64,000 nt of DNA from Arthrobacter sp. H-02-3 (GCF_003097355.1 NZ_PYUI01000003.1:186001-250000); one strand, 5' to 3'. Shown: positions 37,495-47,263, numbered from the stretch's first letter. Numbers and translations: made by a program. Notes: generated by a model not told the origin, from the sequence alone.

Positions 37495-38778
37495 TCAGAT
37501 CCACGCCGTGCGGCGCAACGGCGGTTCCTCGCCGCCCGGGCGCTGGACCAGGACCTGGTTCACGCCCGTGATGCCCGCCTCGAAGCCGAGGGCACTCGCT
37601 GCCATGTAAAGCCGCCACACCCGCGCACGTCCCACGCCTGCGAGTCGGACTGCCTCATCCCAGTGCTCCTCAAGGTTCCGCACCCAGGCCCGGAGCGTCA
37701 GGGCGTAGTGCTGCCGCAGGGCCTCGACGTCAAGCACCTCCAGGCCCGCGGTTTCAAGTGCCGCGACCATGTCGGTGAGGCTGAGCATCTCGCCGTCGGG
37801 GAAGACGTAGCGGGGAATGAAGGAGTCGGGGTCCGGCGCGGTCGCTCCGGCGTTCCAGGAGATCGCGTGGTTGAGCAATCTGCCTCCCGGACGGAGCAGA
37901 TCCTGCAGCCGGGAAGCATAATGCCCGATCTGCTCGCGTCCCACGTGCTCCGACATGCCGATGGAGCTGATCGCGTCGTACGGACCGTCGTCGACGTCGC
38001 GGTAGTCCTGGACACGGATGTCCACCCGGTCCGTCAGGCCGGCGTCCGCCGCCCGTTTGCGGGCCAGGGCTGCCTGTTCGACCGAAAGCGTCACCCCGAC
38101 GACGTCGACCCCATAATGTTGCGCCGCGTGCAGCGCGAAGCTGCCCCAGCCGCACCCCACATCCAGCACGCGCATGCCGGGCTTGAGACCCAACTTGCGG
38201 CAGACCAGGTCGAGTTTGGCGGCCTGGGCTGCGTCAAGCCCGGTCTCCTTCGATTCCCAGACCGCACAGGAGTAGGCCATGGATGGTCCCAGGACGAGCG
38301 CGTAGAAGTCGTTCCCGACGTCGTAATGGTGGGAGATGGCCGCGGCGTCACGGCCCTTGGAATGACGCCGGCCGTACCGGCCCACGCGGGCTTCCTCCGG
38401 GGGCGGCGCCGGGTTTGGTCCGAGTGCGCCGAGCCGGACGGCAGTCCTGATCAGCGCGTAGACTTCGGCGGGAGTCGGCGGCCGGAACGGTCCTGGCTCG
38501 GCAAATTTCCCGGCCGAGCTGAGGGCCGCGAAGGCTGCGAAAATATCACCGGGTGCGTCGATTTCGCCGGCCACGTAGGCGCGGCTGAGTCCCAGCTGCC
38601 CGGGCGACCAGAGCATCCGGCGCAGTGCCCGCCGGGAGCGGAAGACAACAACCGGAGCGTCCTCCGGGCCCGCTTCCGTGCCGTCCCAGGCCCGCAGCCG
38701 TAGGGGAATCCTGTCGGTGCCAAGGACGATTGCCAACGCGTCGGCGAGCCGTGATGCCGCAGTGGTGGATTTTTTCAT
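37495..38778 (-). CDS. cfa: Cyclopropane-fatty-acyl-phospholipid synthase family
   Basis: A 427-residue SAM-dependent enzyme that methylenates unsaturated lipid chains or a related substrate. An N-terminal SCP2-like part (1-110) precedes HHYDVGNDFY (150-159) and the SAM motif LDVGCGWGS (205-213), with SIGMSEHVG further on. ATG 38778 has GAGG upstream; the longer frame adds 21 unlikely residues. The gene is monocistronic. Confidence 0.92.
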   Translation of the reverse strand: MKKSTTAASRLADALAIVLGTDRIPLRLRAWDGTEAGPEDAPVVVFRSRRALRRMLWSPGQLGLSRAYVAGEIDAPGDIFAAFAALSSAGKFAEPGPFRPPTPAEVYALIRTAVRLGALGPNPAPPPEEARVGRYGRRHSKGRDAAAISHHYDVGNDFYALVLGPSMAYSCAVWESKETGLDAAQAAKLDLVCRKLGLKPGMRVLDVGCGWGSFALHAAQHYGVDVVGVTLSVEQAALARKRAADAGLTDRVDIRVQDYRDVDDGPYDAISSIGMSEHVGREQIGHYASRLQDLLRPGGRLLNHAISWNAGATAPDPDSFIPRYVFPDGEMLSLTDMVAALETAGLEVLDVEALRQHYALTLRAWVRNLEEHWDEAVRLAGVGRARVWRLYMAASALGFEAGITGVNQVLVQRPGGEEPPLRRTAWI

Positions 38779-38970
38779 GTCCAGTGCCTCGATTCCGGTG
38801 CCTCGATGTCCACGGTTGGGCAGTGCCCCCGCCTGCTCCAATCTAAGGGCAAGCCACGGCCCGGAACCAGAGCTAGGGCCCGATTACTTCCCGCCGCATT
38901 GCGTCCCGCCGCAGGTGGCGGGGCCGGGCGGCTATGGCGCTCCACGCGGCCGTTGCCTATCGTGTGTCCT

Positions 38971-39318
38971 ATGTCTGAGTCCTTTTCGTCCCTCGTGGAC
39001 GCGTTCAAGAATGTGGGAGTGTCCAGGGCGTACGGCCCCGCCGCGACTGTCGCCGGGGAAGAGCTCATCCCCGTAGCACTCGTGTCGTTCGGCTTCGGCG
39101 GCGGCAGCGCCCCGGAAGACGGCCAGCCCGGGAGCGGCGGAAGTGGCGGCGGCGGTGGGGGTTTTGTGCTCCCGCTGGGCGTTTATGCCAAGGGTCCCTC
39201 CGGCCGCGTGATGTTCCGTCCCAACACCGTGGTGGCGCTTGTAGCGCTGGCTCCGCTCGTGTGCGCCGTCGGCGTTACGATCCGTGGCATTCTTCGGACT
39301 GTCCGCCCCCGCGGTTAG
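38971..39318 (+). CDS. GerW (YtfJ)-family protein
   Basis: A 115-residue protein matching the GerW/YtfJ family: the core IPVALVSFGFGGGS, a Gly-rich loop and a C-terminal hydrophobic helix (about 88-107). In Bacillus the family is linked to spore germination. Here the organism looks like a non-sporulating actinobacterium, so the role must differ. ATG 38971 follows TGTGTCCT without a strong ribosome site. Confidence 0.78.
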   Translation: MSESFSSLVDAFKNVGVSRAYGPAATVAGEELIPVALVSFGFGGGSAPEDGQPGSGGSGGGGGGFVLPLGVYAKGPSGRVMFRPNTVVALVALAPLVCAVGVTIRGILRTVRPRG

Positions 39319-39464
39319 CGCCGTGGCCTGACGAGTGCTTCTCCCGGCGGCCGGCCCAAGGATTCCCCAAGCAGGGCACGGCATCGTGTGCTTTGTGGCA
39401 GCCCGGGTCCCGGGTAGCTCCATGAACGTGCCTGTGTACGTGCGTCGGATGGAAATGGTCGGCG

Positions 39465-39830
39465 ATGAAGCATCTCAGAACTGCGTGTGCGGCATCCATG
39501 GGCGGGGTGCTTCTACTGGCAGGCTGCGCCGCCCCCGCGGCCGCTCCGGGACCAACGACCACAGTCACGGCTACTCCCCCGCCGACGGTGGTGATCTTCG
39601 ATCCGCAGACCAGCGGCAAGATCCTGGCGGAGAGGATCACGGCCCGCGCCAAGCCCAAGGATCCCGGGGTTACGATCTCCGCGGTGGAATGCAAGAACTT
39701 CCCGGACATCAAGGTGAACACGCATACGGACTGCCAGATGGTGGTCAACGGGGTCAAGCGCGGATACCGGGCCACGTTTACCGAGCGTGACGGTCACTAC
39801 GAGATCAAGGCGCAGGACCTCACGTGGTAG
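39465..39830 (+). CDS. DUF4333 lipoprotein
   Basis: A 121-residue exported lipoprotein. The signal peptide ends at lipobox LLAGC (Cys21). A Pro/Thr linker to about 40 precedes a DUF4333-like domain (VECKNFPDIKVNTHTDCQM, with a pair of Cys that could form a disulfide). Function unknown; probably anchored on the outer face of the membrane. Confidence 0.82.
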   Translation: MKHLRTACAASMGGVLLLAGCAAPAAAPGPTTTVTATPPPTVVIFDPQTSGKILAERITARAKPKDPGVTISAVECKNFPDIKVNTHTDCQMVVNGVKRGYRATFTERDGHYEIKAQDLTW

Positions 39831-39957
39831 GCGGCGTGGAGTAGGACATGGCGGGGTCCTGGTCGTCGTCGGACTCGACCCATGCCGCGAAATCCTTCAG
39901 CGACATGAAGCAGTAATAGTCGCAATACCGCAGGTTCTTTTTCTCCGACTTGCTCAT
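39820..39957 (-). CDS. 45-residue small protein, unrecognised
   Basis: A small open frame from ATG 39957 to TGA at 39820-39822. The protein starts MSKSEKKNLRYCDYYCFMSL, then LKDFAAWVESDDDQD, an amphipathic, acidic sequence unlike random high-GC translation. It overlaps the 3' end of the lipoprotein gene by 11 bases. No strong ribosome site is seen, so it is a candidate only. The two Cys (12 and 16) could bind metal. Confidence 0.5.
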   Translation of the reverse strand: MSKSEKKNLRYCDYYCFMSLKDFAAWVESDDDQDPAMSYSTPPTT

Positions 39958-40070
39958 GCCGGTAATTCGCTACGGCGGCCGGACCGGATGGGATGGCCAC
40001 GGAGGCGGCCCCGATTCCGGAGTCAACGCGGTCGCGCTGAGAGAAACCAATCCATAGGACCGCCGCTGCG

Positions 40071-41093
40071 TCAGCCCTGGGTGCGCGCCCGGCTGGGCTG
40101 CACCCGTGGCGGCTCCCCGGGCATCTTCGGAAAGTCCGGCGGGAACGGCAGTTCGCCCAGCCCTGCCGCGAGGTCCCGCTCCCACCACTCCAGGAGGAGG
40201 TCGACGGCGCCCGCGCTCGAATGCATGTCGGCCCACGGATCACCGGCCATCTTGAGCCGTTCCGGCACGGTAACGATGGTGAGGGTTTTCGGATCAGCGT
40301 CGTCGAGCTCCTCCCAGCGGATCGGACATGACACCGTCGCCTGCGGGAGGGCCCGCGGACTATAAGCTCCAGCCATGGTGCGGTCGCGGTTGGCCTGGTT
40401 GAAGTCCACGAAAATGCGGGCGCCGCGTTCTTCCTTCCACCACGCGGTGGTGACCTGCTCCGGCATGCGCCGCTCAAGTTCGCGCGCTGCCGCGATGACT
40501 GCATGGCGCACGTCCAGGAACTCCCGGGTGGGTTCGATCGGGGCGAAGACGTGGATCCCCCGGCTTCCCGAGGTCTTGATAAACGCGTCAAGCCCGGCCT
40601 CGGCCAGCACACGCCGCAGCTCCCGTGCGACCGGCACAGCCTCGGCGAACCGGGTACCGGGCTGCGGGTCGAGATCGATCCGGAGCTCGTCCGGATTGTC
40701 CGGATTGTCGGCCCGGGAGGCCCAGGGGTGGAACACGACCGTATTCATCTGCACCGCCCACACAGCGGCGGCGATTTCGTCGATGACCAGTTGGGGATGC
40801 GAACGCCCGCTGGGATAGACGACGTCGACCGAACGGACAAATTCCGGGGCGCCCTTGGGCGGGTTCTTGGAGAAGAACTGTTCGCCGTCCACCGTGTCCT
40901 TGAACCGTTGGAGCGTGACCGGCCGGCCGCCGTTAGCCGCCAGGAAGGCGTCCCCGACGTCGACCAGGTAGCGGGCCAGGTCCAGTTTGGTGAGTCCCGG
41001 CCCGGGCCAGAGGACCCTGCCCGGGCTCGACACCCTCATCTCCCGGTCGCCGTGCGGACCGCTGACAGTAAGGTGGGCTTCTTCCCTGGCCAT
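40071..41093 (-). CDS. Stand-alone LigD polymerase domain (NHEJ primase-polymerase)
   Basis: A 340-residue archaeo-eukaryotic primase-type polymerase, the POL domain of bacterial LigD, which fills gaps during Ku-dependent end joining. Catalytic Asp140 and Asp142 lie in RIDLDP, with SGSRGIHVFAPI and IFVDFNQANRDRT following. No ligase or nuclease domain is attached, and no ku gene is nearby. ATG 41093 is the family-like start; it diverges from the hydrolase gene with a 59-bp gap. Confidence 0.92.
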   Translation of the reverse strand: MAREEAHLTVSGPHGDREMRVSSPGRVLWPGPGLTKLDLARYLVDVGDAFLAANGGRPVTLQRFKDTVDGEQFFSKNPPKGAPEFVRSVDVVYPSGRSHPQLVIDEIAAAVWAVQMNTVVFHPWASRADNPDNPDELRIDLDPQPGTRFAEAVPVARELRRVLAEAGLDAFIKTSGSRGIHVFAPIEPTREFLDVRHAVIAAARELERRMPEQVTTAWWKEERGARIFVDFNQANRDRTMAGAYSPRALPQATVSCPIRWEELDDADPKTLTIVTVPERLKMAGDPWADMHSSAGAVDLLLEWWERDLAAGLGELPFPPDFPKMPGEPPRVQPSRARTQG

Positions 41094-41152
41094 GGGGACA
41101 ACGTACCAACGTGACGTGGGCAATTGAAGAGCGAACCCGGCATGATGGACGC

Positions 41153-41854
41153 ATGAGCACCCCAGAGTCCCCGATTACCATCGACGTCGGCGATGCCGCC
41201 GTCTCGGGCGTCTTCGCAGACCCCGACGGCGCTTTCGCAACCCTCGTCGTTGCCCACGGTGCCGGGGCGGGAATGGACCACCCTTTCCTGGTGGGCTTCA
41301 CCCGTGCCCTGAACGCACTGGGCATCGCAACGCTGCGGTTCAACTTCCCCTACCGCGAGGCCGGCAAGAAATTCCCGGACCGGCCGCCGGCGGCAATCGC
41401 GGCCTGGCGGGCGGCCATGGGCGCCGCCGCGTCCCGGTCCGGCGACAGGCCGCTGTGGGCCGCCGGAAAGTCGTTCGGCGGACGCATGGCCTCCATGGCG
41501 GTGGCGGAAGGCATGCCCGCCGCGGGACTGGTGTACCTGGGCTATCCGCTGCACCCGCCGGGGAAACCGGAGAAACTCCGCGACGAGCACCTCTACGGGC
41601 TGACGCTGCCCATGCTTTTCCTGCAGGGCACCCGCGACACGTTCGCCACCCCGGAACTGCTGGAGGCCGTGGCAGCGAGGATCGGCACGTCCGCCACCGT
41701 GGAGTGGTACGAGGGTGGCGATCACTCGTTTGCCGTCGCCGGGGCGAAGCGCAGCGCCGACGAGGCGGGGGCGTCGCTGGCGTCCGCGGTGGCTGGGTTC
41801 CTCAAGACGCACGGCACGGTGCACGGCGGTAATCCCGTGCTCCCGCTCCCCTAA
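41153..41854 (+). CDS. Alpha/beta hydrolase (Tex30/KANL3-like)
   Basis: A 233-residue hydrolase with nucleophile elbow GKSFGG (Ser105 or so), HGAGAGMDHPF after the first strands, and GGDHSF carrying the likely catalytic His. The family is widespread and its substrates are unknown. ATG 41153 is in a weak ribosome context. Its stop overlaps the convergent glycosyltransferase stop by four bases. Confidence 0.87.
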   Translation: MSTPESPITIDVGDAAVSGVFADPDGAFATLVVAHGAGAGMDHPFLVGFTRALNALGIATLRFNFPYREAGKKFPDRPPAAIAAWRAAMGAAASRSGDRPLWAAGKSFGGRMASMAVAEGMPAAGLVYLGYPLHPPGKPEKLRDEHLYGLTLPMLFLQGTRDTFATPELLEAVAARIGTSATVEWYEGGDHSFAVAGAKRSADEAGASLASAVAGFLKTHGTVHGGNPVLPLP

Positions 41855-43080
41855 CCGACGGTCCCGAACCGGCCCGCTCCATGCCGCACGTGCGCTTCGA
41901 TGGCGTCGGCGGCGGCCGCGGCACCTCCCGCGCTGCGGACGATTTCGCTCATGGCGGCCACATTCCGCCGGATCTGCGCATCGGCACGGAGCGCGTCGAC
42001 CCCGTCGCGGAGCGCCTCCGGCGTGACGTCCTCCGCCGCCAGTCGCCGGCCCAGACCCAGTTCTTCAAGCCGGCGGGCGGTGGCTGCCTGTTCCGGTTGC
42101 TGCGGTACGGCCAGCATGGGGACGGCAAAGTACAGCGCCTCCATGGTCGAATTCATGCCGGCGTGGGTGATGAAGACCTCAGCCTCGCGGAGCACCTGCA
42201 CTTGCGGGAAGAACGGCCGGAACCGGACGTTGGGCGGAACGGTCCCGAGCTCGGCCGGGCTGGTCTGTTCCCCGATGGCCATGGCGACGTCCCAGTCGGT
42301 GCCGGCGAAGGCGTCCACGCACATCCGGAAGAAGTCGGGCCGGCGGTTCAGCGGGGTGGTCCCCAGCGAAATGAACAGCAACGGGCCGGTTCCCTCGCGG
42401 ACCCAGTCGCCGTCATTGTCCCGGCCGCCGATGCTCGGTCCGACAAACCGGAATCGGTCATCGAAGGTCTCGCCCATGGGCTGGAACTCGCGGGGCAGGA
42501 ACACGATGTTGAACGGCGCCGGCGGACCGTCGAACATCCGCGGCGTCCGCACGCCCTGTTCGGCCGCGAACTCCGCCACCAGCCGGCCCATGGCCATCCC
42601 CACTTTCGCCATCTCATCGGCGCCTCCCGGAGGCGGCGCCGGCATCAGCGATCGCAGCGAGAAGTGCTCGTTCGTGGCGTAGGTGGGCATCAGGGCAATG
42701 GCCGGGGCCCCGATCTTTTCTGCCGCCATGCTGCCGCTGAGCGTCATCGCGTCGAAGCAGACGGCGTCGGGCGGGTCCTGCCTGAGGCGGTCCACCAGGG
42801 CGGGGAAGCTGGACCGGAGGTCCTCGAACACACGGTTCATGATGGGCAGCATCAGGTGTGCCTGCGCGCGCTGCCCGGGCCCCAGTGCAGGAATGGATGC
42901 CAGCCAGCTGCCGCCGGAAGCGTGGAAGTCCGCGCCGGCGTTGCGGATTCGCTGTTCGAAGTCGGGCGACGTGAAGTACGTGACCCGGTGCCCGCGGCGG
43001 ACAAGCTCCGCCACCAGCGGCAGGGTCGGGTTCACGTGTCCGTGGGCGGGAATGGAGACGAACGCAAAATGCATGGCCAT
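41851..43080 (-). CDS. MGT-type glycosyltransferase (GT1)
   Basis: A 409-residue UDP-sugar glycosyltransferase of the macrolide glycosyltransferase type. The N-terminal acceptor domain starts with SIPAHGHVNPTLPLV; the donor motif HAGMNSTMEALYFAVP lies near residues 315-330. It may glycosylate small hydrophobic acceptors such as macrolides or polyphenols. The start is ATG 43080 or 43074 behind GAAGAG. No antibiotic cluster surrounds it. Confidence 0.9.
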   Translation of the reverse strand: MAMHFAFVSIPAHGHVNPTLPLVAELVRRGHRVTYFTSPDFEQRIRNAGADFHASGGSWLASIPALGPGQRAQAHLMLPIMNRVFEDLRSSFPALVDRLRQDPPDAVCFDAMTLSGSMAAEKIGAPAIALMPTYATNEHFSLRSLMPAPPPGGADEMAKVGMAMGRLVAEFAAEQGVRTPRMFDGPPAPFNIVFLPREFQPMGETFDDRFRFVGPSIGGRDNDGDWVREGTGPLLFISLGTTPLNRRPDFFRMCVDAFAGTDWDVAMAIGEQTSPAELGTVPPNVRFRPFFPQVQVLREAEVFITHAGMNSTMEALYFAVPMLAVPQQPEQAATARRLEELGLGRRLAAEDVTPEALRDGVDALRADAQIRRNVAAMSEIVRSAGGAAAAADAIEAHVRHGAGRFGTVG

Positions 43081-43274
43081 CACTCTTCATCGCTTGCCGG
43101 GATCACTTTATTGACCACTTGAGCGGCGTCCCGCGTGCCTGGCAGTCCGCCGGCGTCGTCCTCCTTCATCATGCCCCTGTTGCCCCTGCCGCGCGAGTGC
43201 CGGGCGGCGCCAGGGGCCGCGGGGCGAGGGCCGCGGCCCGGCAACAGGTCCCGGCTCCTGTGTCAGCCCAGGCG

Positions 43275-45950
43275 TCAGTTTCGGGGCTTGGTCCGGGCCG
43301 TCGCGGGCGCCGTCCACGGGTCTTCGGGCCAGGGATGCTTGGGATAGCGGCCGCGCATTTCCGCCCGGACCTGGGCGTAGGGTCCGGACCAGAACGATGC
43401 GAGGTCGTCCGTCACGGCCAAGGGTCGCCGGGCCGGGGAGAGCAAATGGAACAGCACCGGCACGCGCCCGTCTGCCAACCGTGGCGTCTCGGCCCAGCCA
43501 AAGCACTCCTGCAGCTTGACGGCGACGACAGGCCGGCCCGTGGTGTCGTCCTCGTTCGGGTAGTCGATCCGGATCCGGGATCCGCTGGGGACCGCCAGGG
43601 ACTCCGGCACCAATTCACCCAGCCGGTCCGCCTCGGGCCACGGCAGCAGCCTGCTCAGCGGTCCGGCGAGGTCGATGCCGCCGGTGGACGCCCCGCCGGC
43701 CAAAGCCTCGAGTTCCGGGGCCAGCCACTCGTCAAGCCGGGCCAGCAGCGCCGGTTCGGAAACGTCCGGCCAGGGCCCGCCCAACTCCCGGTGAAGGAGG
43801 GCAAGACGGCGGCGCAGCGCCTCTGCCGCCGTCGACCATCCGATGGTCGCCAGCCCCTCGCTCGCCAGGGCACGGGCCACGGCCGCGCGGCCTTCCGCCG
43901 CAGAAGCCCGGACCGGGGTGGATGCAAGCACGATCGCGCCCAGGCGGCGTTCCCGGCGGGCCGAGACCCTGCCCTGGCTAAAGGTCGCCTCCACCGTTTC
44001 GCTCAGGAGGTGGCGGGCGGCGGCCTCCGCGGTGTCCGCCGTCAGCGGCGCAGCAGAGCGGATAACGGCGCCGGTGCCGGCGGCATCCCGCCCTTGTGCG
44101 CGCGATACTTCGGCCACGCCAAGCCACTCATGCCCGGACAGCGGGCTGCCGGCCGGCAACCCGGCCCGGGTTCCGGACGTGAGCAGGTAGCGCTCCGGCC
44201 CGTCGCCCGGAACGCGGCGCGCCACACGGTCCGGGAAAGCCAGCGCGACGACGAAGCCGATCGCCTCCGCGGCGCCCACCGTCACGGCAGGCACGACGCC
44301 GGATGACTCCTGGTGCGCGATCCCCTCCATCCGCCGGACGTCCTCCGCCCAGCGCCGGGAGCCGGGGTCCCGTCCGGACCGCAGCGCGGCCACAAGGCGC
44401 GTGAGGTCTGCGCCCGGGGCGCGCTGGTCCCCCGAGACCAGGGCCACGGCCTCGGCCGCGGTACGGTGGCCCACCGTCGGGGCGCCGTCCAGCAGGGCAC
44501 GGGCCAGCCGGGGGTCCGTGGGGACCCGGGCCAGGAGCTTGCCCAGCTCGGTTGCGTGGCCGTCCGGCGTCACGGCGCCGAGTTCCCGCAGCACTTCAAC
44601 GGCCTCGTCCATCGCGGCCCGGGGCGGCGCGTCCGGCAGGGCCAGTCCTAGGCCGCCTGGGGCTCCCCAACATGCCAGGAGCAGGGCGGCACCGGTCAGG
44701 TCTGCTGCCGCAATCTCCGGAGTCTGGTGGGCCGGTGCGGCGCCAAAGGCTTTCTGGTCGTAACAACGGATCACGGTGCCCGGGCCCTGGCGTGCGGCAC
44801 GGCCGGCGCGCTGTTCCGCGGACGCCCGGGAGCAGGACACCGTCACGAGGCCGGACATCCCGCGGCTGGAATCACGCCGGGGCTCGCGCGACAGCCCGGA
44901 GTCGATGACCAGCCGGACGCCCGGGACCGTGAGGGAGGACTCGGCGAGTGCCGTGGAAACGATGATCCGGGCGGTCCCGCCGGGCTCGCGGCCGGAGACG
45001 GCCCGGTCCTGCTCTGCCGGGGCGGCCTGGCCGTGGAGTTCCAGGACCTCCGCGCGGCTCCGGCCCCTCAGCCGGGCAGCAATGTAGGAGACCTCCCACG
45101 CTCCCGGGACGAACACCAAGGCATCAATGTCCCGTCCGGCAGCCAGCGCGGCGGCGTGCCCCGCCGCTGCCGTGTCGGCCATGTGGTCCAGGAAAGCCCG
45201 GGTCACGCCCCGCTCGTCCAGCCGCGGCGCCGCCGCGGGGGCCCATTGGACGTCGAGGGGGAACAACGCGGAGGGGCAGTCCACCACAGGCGCCGGACCG
45301 CCGTCGTCGTTTCCCGTCGCCGCGCCACCGATCAGTTCCGCGAAACGGGGCGCGTCAAGGGTCGCCGACATGGCGACGATCGTGAGGTCGCCGCGCAGCT
45401 GGCGGACTTCAGCGAGCATGCCGACGAGGAGGTCGGTCTCGAGCCCGCGTTCGTGGACCTCGTCGAGGATCACGGCGTCGATGCCCTCAAGTCCGGCGTC
45501 AGCGAGGAGGCGGCGCAGCAAAATGCCCGGGGTGACGAATTCGATGACCGTGCCGGGACCGGTCTGGCGTTCGCCGCGGACGGTGTAGCCCACACGGTCA
45601 CCGAGCCGGGTGCCGTCGAGGGAGGCCAGGCGCCGTGCGGCCGAACGGACGGCGACGCGGCGCGGCTGGGTGACGACAATCCTTGGACGCCCGCCCCGGC
45701 CTCTTTTCCCGTCGGCCGCGATGTTGGCGAGCAGCGGCGGGACCAGCGTCGTCTTGCCCGTGCCTGGAGGGGCCTGCACCACGGCGGAGGCCCCGGCACC
45801 CCCGCCTTGGAGCGCCGAAGCGAGATCCCCCAGCGATTCGGCAAAGGTCAGTCCCGCCCCGATGAAGCCGAGGTCAAAGAGGCCGGTGGAGCGGGCCGGG
45901 TCCAGTGGCGGGGTCGCGGAAGTCACTCCTCCATTCTCGCCGCTATTCAT
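43275..45950 (-). CDS. hrpB: ATP-dependent helicase HrpB
   Basis: An 891-residue DEAH/DExH-type helicase. Walker A is PPGTGKTT, the DExH box LDEVHERG, motif III SATLD and motif VI QRAGRAARQGPG. The HrpB-specific C-terminal domain (LLPWPEADRLGELVP and QECFGWAETPRLADGRVPV) is complete. HrpB proteins are widespread RNA-helicase-like enzymes without a settled role. ATG 45950 and GTG 45926 are both possible starts. It lies 84 bp downstream of the anti-sigma gene on the same strand. Confidence 0.93.
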   Translation of the reverse strand: MNSGENGGVTSATPPLDPARSTGLFDLGFIGAGLTFAESLGDLASALQGGGAGASAVVQAPPGTGKTTLVPPLLANIAADGKRGRGGRPRIVVTQPRRVAVRSAARRLASLDGTRLGDRVGYTVRGERQTGPGTVIEFVTPGILLRRLLADAGLEGIDAVILDEVHERGLETDLLVGMLAEVRQLRGDLTIVAMSATLDAPRFAELIGGAATGNDDGGPAPVVDCPSALFPLDVQWAPAAAPRLDERGVTRAFLDHMADTAAAGHAAALAAGRDIDALVFVPGAWEVSYIAARLRGRSRAEVLELHGQAAPAEQDRAVSGREPGGTARIIVSTALAESSLTVPGVRLVIDSGLSREPRRDSSRGMSGLVTVSCSRASAEQRAGRAARQGPGTVIRCYDQKAFGAAPAHQTPEIAAADLTGAALLLACWGAPGGLGLALPDAPPRAAMDEAVEVLRELGAVTPDGHATELGKLLARVPTDPRLARALLDGAPTVGHRTAAEAVALVSGDQRAPGADLTRLVAALRSGRDPGSRRWAEDVRRMEGIAHQESSGVVPAVTVGAAEAIGFVVALAFPDRVARRVPGDGPERYLLTSGTRAGLPAGSPLSGHEWLGVAEVSRAQGRDAAGTGAVIRSAAPLTADTAEAAARHLLSETVEATFSQGRVSARRERRLGAIVLASTPVRASAAEGRAAVARALASEGLATIGWSTAAEALRRRLALLHRELGGPWPDVSEPALLARLDEWLAPELEALAGGASTGGIDLAGPLSRLLPWPEADRLGELVPESLAVPSGSRIRIDYPNEDDTTGRPVVAVKLQECFGWAETPRLADGRVPVLFHLLSPARRPLAVTDDLASFWSGPYAQVRAEMRGRYPKHPWPEDPWTAPATARTKPRN

Positions 45951-46034
45951 CCCCGCCCGCGCCGGTTGATCCTCCCGCCGCCTGCATCCGCGTGCGGGAG
46001 TCCTTTCCGTCACCCGGCCGGGCCTGCCCCGAAG

Positions 46035-46760
46035 TCACAAGCTCGCGCTGAGGAGTGTCAGCCCGCTGGAGACGGCGCGGATTTCGACGCGGCGGATGTC
46101 GGCGACCCGGACAGCGGTGGTAGCCGTCGGCGTGGCCGGTGTCCCTGGCGTTGCCGTCCAGGTGGCCACCTGCGTGATAACACCCCTGGCGTCGACAACC
46201 ACCAATCCGTACTCCTCCCGGGCGCGGGGACCGCCGGGTCCCGCCTGCGAGGCGACGTCCGCCGGGGAAGGCGTGTACGTGCACTCCCAGTCGATCCGCG
46301 TTCCCCACGGCTGTCCGGTGAGGGTTCCCTTCGCAACCAGCGTGCTCTCGGCTACGGGGGTGAAGTTGAGGGCTGTTGCCGACGCCGCCTGCGTCTGCAC
46401 TGCCGGCGGCGCCGGGGCGGTAACCGCAACTGTGACCGCCCCCGACGCGGCAGCCGCGCCCAGCACTAGTCCGGCAACGGCAAGTCGCGCGCGCCGGCGC
46501 CCTTGCTGCGTCCTTTTCGCCAGCGCGGGGAGGAACCCCTGAGCCGGCTTTTCGCTGTCAGTCTGCCCGAGGGCTTGTGCCTCTTCGGGTGACAGAGCAG
46601 CCAGAAGCGACGGCAGTCCGGCGAGTTCGGCCACGGCGGCCCGGCATCCCGCGCAACCGGACAGGTGTTCCTCGAACTCATGACGCTCCGAGGGCACCAA
46701 GGATCCCAGCACATACGCGGCATCCCAGCTGCGGTACTCATCAATGCCACTGTGGTTCAT
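46035..46760 (-). CDS. Zinc-finger anti-sigma factor
   Basis: A 241-residue membrane protein. The cytoplasmic ZAS motif His32-x3-Cys36-x2-Cys39 binds the sigma factor; a helix at about 93-113 spans the membrane and the outer domain (about 115-241) resembles the anti-sigma-K family. The ATG overlaps the sigma stop as ATGA and GAGGGAGG lies upstream, so sigma and anti-sigma are made together. Confidence 0.92.
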   Translation of the reverse strand: MNHSGIDEYRSWDAAYVLGSLVPSERHEFEEHLSGCAGCRAAVAELAGLPSLLAALSPEEAQALGQTDSEKPAQGFLPALAKRTQQGRRRARLAVAGLVLGAAAASGAVTVAVTAPAPPAVQTQAASATALNFTPVAESTLVAKGTLTGQPWGTRIDWECTYTPSPADVASQAGPGGPRAREEYGLVVVDARGVITQVATWTATPGTPATPTATTAVRVADIRRVEIRAVSSGLTLLSASL

Positions 46761-47263
46761 CGAGTCACGCCTCCCTCCTGCAGCGCCAGCCGCAACGCCT
46801 TTAATGCGTAATGCAACCGCGACTTCACGGTTCCCTCCGCCAGTTGGAGGCTTTGCGCGATTTCGGCTGTTGTCTCGCGTCGATAGTAGGAGTGGATGAT
46901 GACGGCCCGGTGCTCGGGGGACAGTCCGGCCAGGGCATCCGCCACGAGCCACCCATCCAGGATCCTGTCGACCTTGTCCGCTTCTGGAATGTCCGGAAGC
47001 TGGTCGGTTCGGGCTTCGTGGCGTCTGCGGGCGCTGCGCCGGTCATCGATGACAAGATTTCGGGCGACCGTGTAGAGCCACGCCCGCACCGCCGCCTCCG
47101 GGCGTTGCAGGATCGCCGGGTGTTGCCAGGCGCGGATCAGCGTCTCCTGCACGACGTCGTCGGCCAGCGTGCTGTCGCTGGTCATTCGCATGACGAATCG
47201 CCACAGCGCCGGGCCGTACGCCTCGTGCAGCGTACGCAGCAGCACGGCCTCCTGATCGGACAT
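46757..47263 (-). CDS. ECF-type RNA polymerase sigma factor
   Basis: A 168-residue extracytoplasmic-function sigma factor. Region 2 spans about 10-80 (DVVQETLIRAWQHP) and region 4 about 110-160 (EIAQSLQLAEGTVKSRL). GGAGG precedes ATG 47263. Its own promoter and that of the divergent lipoprotein gene share a bipartite motif, so it is probably autoregulated and controlled by release from the membrane anti-sigma factor. Confidence 0.94.
   Translation of the reverse strand: MSDQEAVLLRTLHEAYGPALWRFVMRMTSDSTLADDVVQETLIRAWQHPAILQRPEAAVRAWLYTVARNLVIDDRRSARRRHEARTDQLPDIPEADKVDRILDGWLVADALAGLSPEHRAVIIHSYYRRETTAEIAQSLQLAEGTVKSRLHYALKALRLALQEGGVTR

Noticed and set aside
43119..46469. Plus-strand frames of 395 and 580 codons opposite hrpB
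   Set aside because: The helicase motifs are continuous on the minus strand and the opposite frames carry no domain.
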